Assembly (NCBI GenBank): GCA_902490405.1
Contig: CABUDS010000022.1
Location: forward strand, 1 to 39,162
Direction: 5' to 3'
DNA: 39,162 bases
Origin: an uncultured Collinsella sp.
Lineage (GTDB): Bacteria > Actinomycetota > Coriobacteriia > Coriobacteriales > Coriobacteriaceae
Both the position numbers and the translations under genes were made by a program. This document shows positions 39,134 to 39,162 of the stretch, piece by piece. The notes beneath the pieces are model-generated. The model saw only the letters and a list, made by a program, of their open reading frames with translations, was not told the DNA's origin and searched no databases. The stretch's first letter is position 1; the number at the start of each line of letters is the position of its first letter.

Positions 39134-39162
39134 ATGACTAAGTTCAGCCACGTCATCATCCG
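39134..39162 (+). CDS. Start of a gene cut by the window end
   Basis: ATG 39134 is preceded by AAGGAGGATCATC, a strong SD. Only MTKFSHVII is visible, so the product cannot be identified. Its divergent position relative to the GntR gene suggests that it begins the operon controlled by that regulator. Confidence 0.8.

Overview
The window looks like a chromosomal segment of a high-GC gut Actinobacterium of the class Coriobacteriia, most likely Collinsella or a close relative. This is inferred from the housekeeping order tuf - rpmG - tRNA-Trp - secE - nusG - rplK - rplA, a lysine/alanine-rich SecE N-terminus, strong GC codon bias and the style of the transport and regulatory genes. No database search was possible.

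Layout. (1) 1-3200: end of tuf, then rpmG, tRNA-Trp, secE, nusG, rplK and rplA, closed by a strong terminator; rplJ and rplL do not follow. (2) 3298-4717: a dead leucine operon. A leucine-codon leader peptide and an attenuator precede a leuA fragment (start ATG apparently changed to ATA, internal TGA) that is fused out of frame to the 3' half of leuB; leuC and leuD are gone. (3) 4743-17042, mostly minus strand: an ECF sigma/DUF4179 pair, a metallophosphoesterase coupled to a ParB-like/BMP fusion protein, an MscS channel, an ABC uptake system (ATPase, permease, lipoprotein), a WYL regulator, asnS and a glucose-type PTS IIA protein. Several intergenic spaces hold hairpins that share a conserved loop. 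(4) 17289-18191: an alpha/beta hydrolase.

(5) 18192-38031: the centre of interest, a choline-utilisation (cut) bacterial microcompartment locus of about 18 kb. It encodes a DMT-type transporter, eight shell or shell-like proteins, a catalytically dead aldehyde dehydrogenase paralogue, choline trimethylamine-lyase CutC with its activase CutD, EutP-, EutT- and EutJ-like accessory proteins, PduL phosphotransacylase, an active-type acetaldehyde dehydrogenase, a DUF4037/DUF4125 pair, a MerR/GyrI-type regulator and an iron alcohol dehydrogenase. Together they should cleave choline to trimethylamine and acetaldehyde inside a protein shell. Acetaldehyde would then be dismuted to ethanol (ADH) and acetyl-CoA / acetyl-phosphate (ALDH, PduL), recycling NAD and CoA.

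The locus is bracketed by a 69-bp direct repeat of the 3' end of the hydrolase gene (18113-18181 and 38032-38100, three synonymous differences). This suggests it arrived as a genomic island. An IS3-family element (36655-37938, 3-bp target duplication) sits at its right end, inside a palindromic repeat that also occurs at its left end.

(6) 38229-39162: a GntR/FCD regulator divergent from a gene that leaves the window, with a GntR-like palindrome between them.

The most unusual points are the putative island boundaries, the dead ALDH beside cutC, a shell gene with an in-frame internal start that would give a long (Lys/Ala-extended) and a short shell protein, three near-identical shell gene copies, the DUF4037/DUF4125 pair in the operon, and the collapsed leucine operon that keeps its leader peptide.
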